The notes under the pieces were generated by a model, which was not told the DNA's origin, did no database searches, and saw only the letters and a list, made by a program, of their open reading frames with translations. From Adiantum capillus-veneris (Eukaryota; Streptophyta; Polypodiopsida; Polypodiales; Pteridaceae), in the NCBI GenBank assembly GCA_014529385.2, contig CM043948.1, positions 19,216,951 through 19,280,950 on the forward strand: a stretch of DNA of 64,000 nt. The letters run 5' to 3'. Positions 59,308 to 64,000 of the stretch are shown here, piece after piece. The translations under genes were made by a program, and so were the position numbers. The stretch's first letter is position 1, and the number at the start of each line of letters is the position of its first letter.

Positions 59308-59470
59308 GGCACCGTAGGCTTGTAGCCTAGTGGTTAAGGTTGAACCTTTGTCCTCCTACGTGCTGAGGTCAAATCCTACCCATTAGCATTGATTTTAAAT
59401 TGTGAGTGGAATGGAGATGCTAAAGCATCTTAGGAAGATTCTATGTAATGGAAAATAAAAGTAGAGCAGT
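59308..59470 (+). mobile_element. tRNA-derived SINE-like element, copy 2
   Basis: GTAGGCTTGTAGCCTAGTGG (box A-like) and GCTGAGGTCAAATCC (box B-like) are closer to the pol III consensus than in copy 1. The tail is AAGATTCTATGTAATGGAAA. It has a G-rich and GGTTGTAT-containing segment immediately upstream, like copy 1. Confidence 0.7.
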
Positions 59471-59490
59471 AGGAGCAGTAGATAATCATG

Positions 59491-60090
59491 TGATTAGGTG
59501 ATGATGTAAACCATTACCTCTTGAAAGAAAACCCTAATCTTTTATAATCCCTAATCTTTTCACAACTCTACTCTTAGACATGAAATTGTTTATAATGACA
59601 ATGTGTAGAAATTATGGGCCTTCATATTCAAAAACTTGTTGGATTACACCAAGATACAACTTGTTGGATTACACCAAGAAATTATGGTTGAATACAATCT
59701 GCTCTCTCAACCAAGAACATGCTTTTGTAATTTGGCAAGAGAGGAAAATAGAAATTAAAGACATGCATGATTTTAAGTTAAAGCCTCAATATTGCACCAC
59801 ATCCTTCAATTTAGGATAATGGCCAAAAATTTACAAAAATAAACAACTCAGCAACCTTATTTTTCTTTCATTTCTATCACATTTTAAGATGCAAATGACA
59901 TGAGTGTTTACATAAACAAATAGTGTGTACCTTATTGTACTAAGTTGCTTATGCATTGTTGTGATTAGGTGATGATGTAAACCATTACCTCTTGAAAGAA
60001 AACCCTAATCTTTTCACAACTCTACTCTTAGACATGAAATTGTTTATAATGACAATGTGTAGAAATTATGGGCCTTCATATTTGTATAAT
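59491..60090. repeat. 471-bp-offset direct repeat
   Basis: TGATTAGGTGATGATGTAAA...AGAAATTATGGGCCTTCATA occurs at 59491-59632 and 59962-60081. The left copy has an extra ATAATCCCTAATCTTTT. The right copy of the 280-bp repeat lies between them. Confidence 0.85.
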
Positions 60091-60640
60091 CAAGCTTGGT
60101 AGCATTGTTAGACCAAGATACACCAAAAGGAGGACTCTCTCTCTCTCTCTCTATACCCCCATAAAGGTAGAGAACTCCTATGTTTGTTTAACAAGGGCTA
60201 GCTGCACCTCATGAAAAAAATATCTATGAGAGGCTCCCAAGCTTGAAATCAAAGAATACTTTGCAAAATCTTACATGTATTTATGTTCGTTAGAATATTT
60301 CAAGAGGTTGTGTCATGCATCACGTTTAGAAATCCAATAGACTATACATGTACGAAGAGAGTATTGATAGTGTTCCACTCGGAAAAGAAGATAGCTCTAC
60401 GAGAATAGAGGCGATGTTTTTTTGGCCGCAACAATGTGCAGGTCACATACTAATTCTACTTACCAAGATAAATTTATGTGATGTGAAAAGGTACTCAAGC
60501 ATTTCCACGACTCTTTGGTTGACCTTGAGTCTTGCCTACTAGTAAAGAGAGGGTTTTTGGCAGCAAGAACCCCCTCAGGACTATATGACACGGGCATGGG
60601 GGCATGGGATCTATGGTGAGAGCATCGAGCGCCATAGATA
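60091..60640. other. no recognisable gene
   Basis: A short CT tract lies at about 60136-60152. A 64-codon ORF at 60348-60542 has no family signature. Confidence 0.5.
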
Positions 60641-60649
60641 TTGTCCGCA

Positions 60650-60957
60650 CTGCAAAAAGTAATCTCAGGAATAAAAAATAATCTCGGATACCCGAGATTA
60701 CTTTTGGTCACATTTGGTATAAGAGTAATCTCGAGCCCATACCATCACAATAAACACACGGGTGCTCGTGGATAGGACATGGGAGTCTCAAAGCTGAGGT
60801 CAAGGATTCGAGGGGTGGCCGGAAAGTAATCTCAGATGCAAAATAATCTCGGGTATCCGAAATTAATTTTGGTAATCTCGGGTATCCGAAATTAATTTTG
60901 GTAATCTCGGACACCCAAAATTACTTTGCTACGCCCGAGATTACTTTGCCACGATCT
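60650..60957. repeat. GTAATCTCGG inverted/direct repeat cluster, possible MITE
   Basis: CAAAAAGTAATCTCAGG at the left and CCCGAGATTACTTTGCC at the right are inverse ends of a segment of about 300 bp. Inside, TAATCTCGG(G/A)TATCCGA recurs in direct and inverted orientation, including two perfect 31-bp tandem units at about 60846-60907. No target duplication is clear. Confidence 0.6.
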
Positions 60958-61221
60958 ACGGCTCTCCTTCATCCCACCCCCTCAATGCCCGTGTTAGATA
61001 GTCCCCAAGCAAGGACCCCTTTACCTTCGATTATTTCAAAGTCCTTGCATGGCCTTGAAAAGCTGACTATACTTTGTCCACTGATTTCAACTTTATTCAT
61101 AGTGCTTTATTCAACTTTATTCATGGGGAAAGCACCTTCTCAAAAGGTCACATATTCCAGCACTATTCCCACCCATCCTAATACTATTCCTACACATATG
61201 GGCTTGTCAGATTTGAAACTT

Positions 61222-61505
61222 TTCAGGAGGTATTAGCATGTGACAATAGGAATCTTCCTCCTCAATTGTACATCTCTATGGTGGGAAGTGTGACATATTT
61301 GCATGGATTAGGTTCGTGACAATGGACCATCGTCCTTTAAAAAAGAGCCTTTCACCACATTCTTCGGAAAAGTTATTAGCATGTGAGGATAGGAATCCTC
61401 CGCTTTGATTATACATCTCTCTCCGAGAGGTGTGACATATTTGCTATTTGCATGGACTAGTTCTTGACAATGTACCACCATCATTATGAAAAAGGAGAGG
61501 AATCA
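61222..61505. repeat. 143-bp tandem duplication, diverged
   Basis: GGTATTAGCATGTGACAATAGG (61229) and GTTATTAGCATGTGAGGATAGG (61372) begin collinear units. Both contain TACATCTCTN, GTGTGACATATTTGC and TTGACAATG.ACCA. Confidence 0.85.
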
Positions 61506-61546
61506 TGAAGGACTACTTGAAGTAGGTGTGAATGAGTGCTTACAAT

Positions 61547-61870
61547 CACATGTCATTTTTGTTGTGTTTCAAATACACATAATCACAAATGCCTTATATG
61601 TTACGAAGGGCCTCACTCATACAACAATTTGAAAGGCTCACATTTGCATTATAAAACAAAAAAAAAAAAAGTAAAATAAAAACAATAGTATTAAAAAAAA
61701 TCATTAATAAATTAAAACAAAAGAATAACTTAATGCTTCCACAAGAAAGGGTAGGTCTAATAAATAAAAAAAATATTTTTAAAAATTCAATGAAATGGAC
61801 CTTCATGAGGTTTTTGAATGAAAGATTTTTTAACAAATTTAATATATTGAAAAAAATATGAATGAGTTAA
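61547..61870. repeat. AT-rich dispersed repeat, left member
   Basis: CAATCACATGTCATTTTTGT, then ATAATCACAAATG and a long A/T stretch. A diverged relative lies at 63690-63920. Non-coding. Confidence 0.6.
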
Positions 61871-62199
61871 TATTTCACATCATGCTCTCAAACTCCTATG
61901 AATGCACTCCTTAATTCCTTCTTCCTAAGGCTTCTTGAGCAGGCCAAAAAAAAACTCTTTTCAAAAGGTATTAGCATGTTTTTTAAAGGACCAATCACGT
62001 CATTTTAACTTTAAATATATGGCTAAAGTGCTCACAAATATCTTGAATAAAAAGCACATAGGCCTGTTCGACCCTGCACTATTGTAAGAAATACTAATTT
62101 TCCTAAATAACTCTTCTCAAAGTAATGTGGAAGGCCCATATCAAGTTGATGAAATATCTCTCATGTAGTACGAAAATAAAACCCCTGCCCTTTAAAGTT
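61871..62199. other. no recognisable feature
   Basis: AT-rich upstream DNA without coding signal. Confidence 0.5.
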
Positions 62200-62204
62200 A
62201 CTGC

Positions 62205-62292
62205 ATTGCAAATAATACTGTGAAATAATACTGCAACTTTGAAATGTGAAATAATACTGCATGTGAAATAATACTGCAACTTTGAAATTTGT
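62205..62292. repeat. short tandem repeat of TGAAATAATACTGCAACTTTG
   Basis: TGAAATAATACTGCA recurs at about 62220, 62244 and 62264 with partial CTTTGAAAT(G/T)TG extensions. It lies about 0.6 kb upstream of the GH3 start. Confidence 0.75.
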
Positions 62293-62790
62293 ACTCCAAA
62301 ATCAAGCAGCTATAACTTTTTACTAATCTTATTGAGGAAATTTCAAAGTTTTGATTAATATTTGTGGCTAATTTGAGGTTTTTGTGAAATAATCAAAAGA
62401 AAAACATCCCAAATACCCAATGGAAAGTGAGAATATTGGTTATGTACATTAGCTAGCTCCCCACTATAACATCAAGGTCATGTGACCTAATCAGAGCACA
62501 TTGCAAGTGGCACAAGATTTGATGGGATTCTAAGCGTGGTGTTAGCGTACATGTGTGGTTTTGTAATCAAACACGGGTGACGAAAATGAAGGGACTCATC
62601 ACAGTTGAAAGCTTGGATATTGTAAATGCACTAAGAAACTACCAAGGCCTTGTGAAACCAATCATTTTCCTTTGGATGGTTGTTAATTTTTTATTTATCA
62701 CACAGGCATTTCTGATTGTGTGAGTGCAATGTTATGGATGCCTAGTTCTTATAGTTGAGCATGTGGGCCCAGCTCATTGCTTCCCTTGAT

Positions 62791-62798
62791 TATAAATA
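62791..62798 (+). promoter_or_regulatory. TATA box of the GH3-like gene
   Basis: TATAAATA in TTGATTATAAATAGAGGGC, 76 bp before the ATG. A TGACG motif (62578-62582) lies about 0.2 kb upstream. No TGTCTC auxin-response core is seen in the 400 bp I read. Confidence 0.7.
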
Positions 62799-62866
62799 GA
62801 GGGCAGCCTTCTCTTCCCAAACCAAGCATACATTGTGTAAGGGTTCCTGAAAGAGAGATATCTAAC

Positions 62867-63120
62867 ATGGCTCCCAACTTTGAGGAGATGAGCAAGAATG
62901 TAGGTCACGAGCAAAGGAGGTTGTTGCGACACATCTTGCAAGAAAATGCAACTTGTGAATACCTACACACACTAGGTGTGGGCACATCTACAGAGTTGGC
63001 AAGTATGGATGATAAGACTTTGGAAATGAGGTTCAAAGAATGTGTGCCTGTGGTCTCATATGCTCAAATCCAACCCTTTGTCCTTCGCATTCTCAATGGT
63101 GATTCATCGCCAATTCTGAC
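62867..63120 (+). CDS. GH3 acyl-acid-amido synthetase, first exon (gene continues beyond window)
   Basis: The frame starts at ATG 62867 in AACATGGCT and reads MAPNFEEMSKNVGHEQRRLL, LQENATCEYLHTLGV and FKECVPVVSYAQIQPFVLRI, ending NGDSSPILT. This is the N-terminus of GH3/JAR-type enzymes, which adenylate plant hormone acids (IAA or jasmonate) and join them to amino acids in the cytosol. After PILT the family continues with an (F/L)..SSGT.. phosphate-binding region that is absent here. A GTGTGC donor at 63121 (or GTACGTGC at 63131) is therefore taken as the exon end. The frame upstream of 62867 is 5' UTR. About 85 residues are present out of some 580-600 expected. Substrate cannot be told from this exon. 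No damage is seen. Confidence 0.85.
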
Positions 63121-63276
63121 GTGTGCTCCTGTACGTGCAATAAGCTTGAGGTTCTCTTCTTGCATCCCATGCACATCCACATTTCTTAAATGTAGAATGC
63201 TAAAATGGGTTTGCTAGATTCGCTCTAGCCTCTTCATGTTCTATGCTTATCAAATTTAACTTTTATTTTTCAAAAG

Positions 63277-63325
<49 letters not shown>

Positions 63326-64000
63326 CATAACACACACACATGCACATGTGTGTGTGCACGCATGTGTATATATATCATGTGTGTCGTTGTGCATGCATGT
63401 GTTTCTCTCTCTAGTTAGAAGTAGAAAAGGCATCAATATATGCATGCATGAGCACAACACGCATGCACAAAGACACAAAAGTGATTATTCTTTCGTCAAA
63501 ACTCACTTTCACTCTTTGGTCTAGGGAAAGCAAGATAAAGGATCACGTTGGCATTCTACAACAATAAAATGAAAAGGTAGTCATATGAGGCTCTAAAACA
63601 AGGTGACAAACTGCCAAACTAACAAGGTGAGGAGGCCCGCAAAGTTAAGGGGGGGGGACGAGGGAGAGTAAGTTTAAATACTTGCCTATAATCACATGAA
63701 ATTTTTATTGTGCTTTAATATAAAATTTTATTATCTATTATACATATATAATCACAAATGGTTAGATAATGTGGAAGGTACACATTATACATCAATATTT
63801 TAAAACAAAATCAAATTAAAAGAAGTAAAATAAAAATTAAAATAAATAAATATTTTAATAGTTTTTTATTAAAAAATATAAATTTATTAAACATAAAAAA
63901 TATTAAAACAAATTAGTGAAATAAATCTTTATGAAGTCCTTAGATCTAAGGCACTTTATCAATACTTTACATCATGGATCATGGAATCAAACTCTTACAA
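63121..64000 (+). other. GH3 intron 1 (partial)
   Basis: No second exon is visible before the window end. The intron carries (CT)n at 63281-63323, CA/TG-rich DNA to about 63410, a G run at 63650-63657 and AT-rich repeat sequence (63690-63920) related to 61547-61870. A first intron of at least 0.9 kb fits a repeat-rich plant genome. Confidence 0.6.
63281..63323. repeat. (CT)n microsatellite in GH3 intron 1
   Basis: 43 bases of CT repeats. The Ser-Leu ORFs over it are artefacts. Confidence 0.97.

Overview
This is nuclear DNA from a land plant, most likely a fern. The lineage call is inference. It rests on decayed pentatricopeptide-repeat (PPR) fragments of a kind abundant in fern genomes, a GH3-type first exon, spliced TE genes, tRNA-iMet-primed plant LTR retrotransposons, CACTA elements, and very abundant (GA/TC)n and (GT)n tracts. 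There are no operons, ribosome-binding sites or prokaryotic features. The window is almost wholly transposable elements (TEs) and their ruins. The only host gene that looks alive is the first exon of a GH3 acyl-acid-amido synthetase at the right edge (ATG at 62867).

Left part (1-19.9 kb). Three 149-bp tandem units with hairpin arms open the window. Two weak plus-strand ORFs follow, then a minus-strand TE-like gene chain (about 6.1 to 2.15 kb). That chain combines a Ulp1/C48-like protease block, a Gly/Ser/Asn-rich minisatellite and an unclassified transposase-like protein with a visible 75-bp intron. At 6218-11879 sits a Ty1/copia derivative with the structure LTR-(deleted interior)-LTR-interior-LTR, flanked by one 5-bp target duplication (CTATG). 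Next come a minus-strand DUF4283/CCHC LINE-ORF1-like pseudogene (about 14.5-13.6 kb) and PPR debris on both strands (17.3-19.8 kb).

Middle (19.98-35.6 kb). A Ty3/gypsy chromovirus derivative has 2.65- and 2.77-kb LTRs, a gag zinc knuckle and a chromodomain tail, with the pol core deleted. An 8.2-kb CACTA element (23437-31673) with Tnp2, DUF4218, DUF4216 and a second ORF is nested inside it. The two LTRs differ by a precise 41-bp microinversion. The inversion breaks a small gag-like ORF that is intact in the right LTR.

35.6-42.7 kb. A second, decayed Ty3/gypsy-like element carries gag, an atypical knuckle, a coiled coil, a retropepsin with DSG and ILGRP, and a second protease-like domain. Its interior is split by a 1339-bp element with TTAA duplications and piggyBac-like CACTAGAA... 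inverted termini.

42.7-58.07 kb. This is a direct tandem duplication of about 7.7 kb (copies A and B, separated by 11 bp). Each copy contains a LINE 3' region split by a minus-oriented LTR-like sequence, roughly 190-bp GA-bearing tandem repeats and long microsatellites. Copy B also carries an indel-laden 228-bp partial repeat that may be an assembly scar.

58.07-64 kb. This part holds mosaic direct repeats, two tRNA-headed SINE-like copies next to long G runs, a cluster of inverted GTAATCTCGG motifs, and then the GH3 promoter, exon 1 and the start of intron 1.
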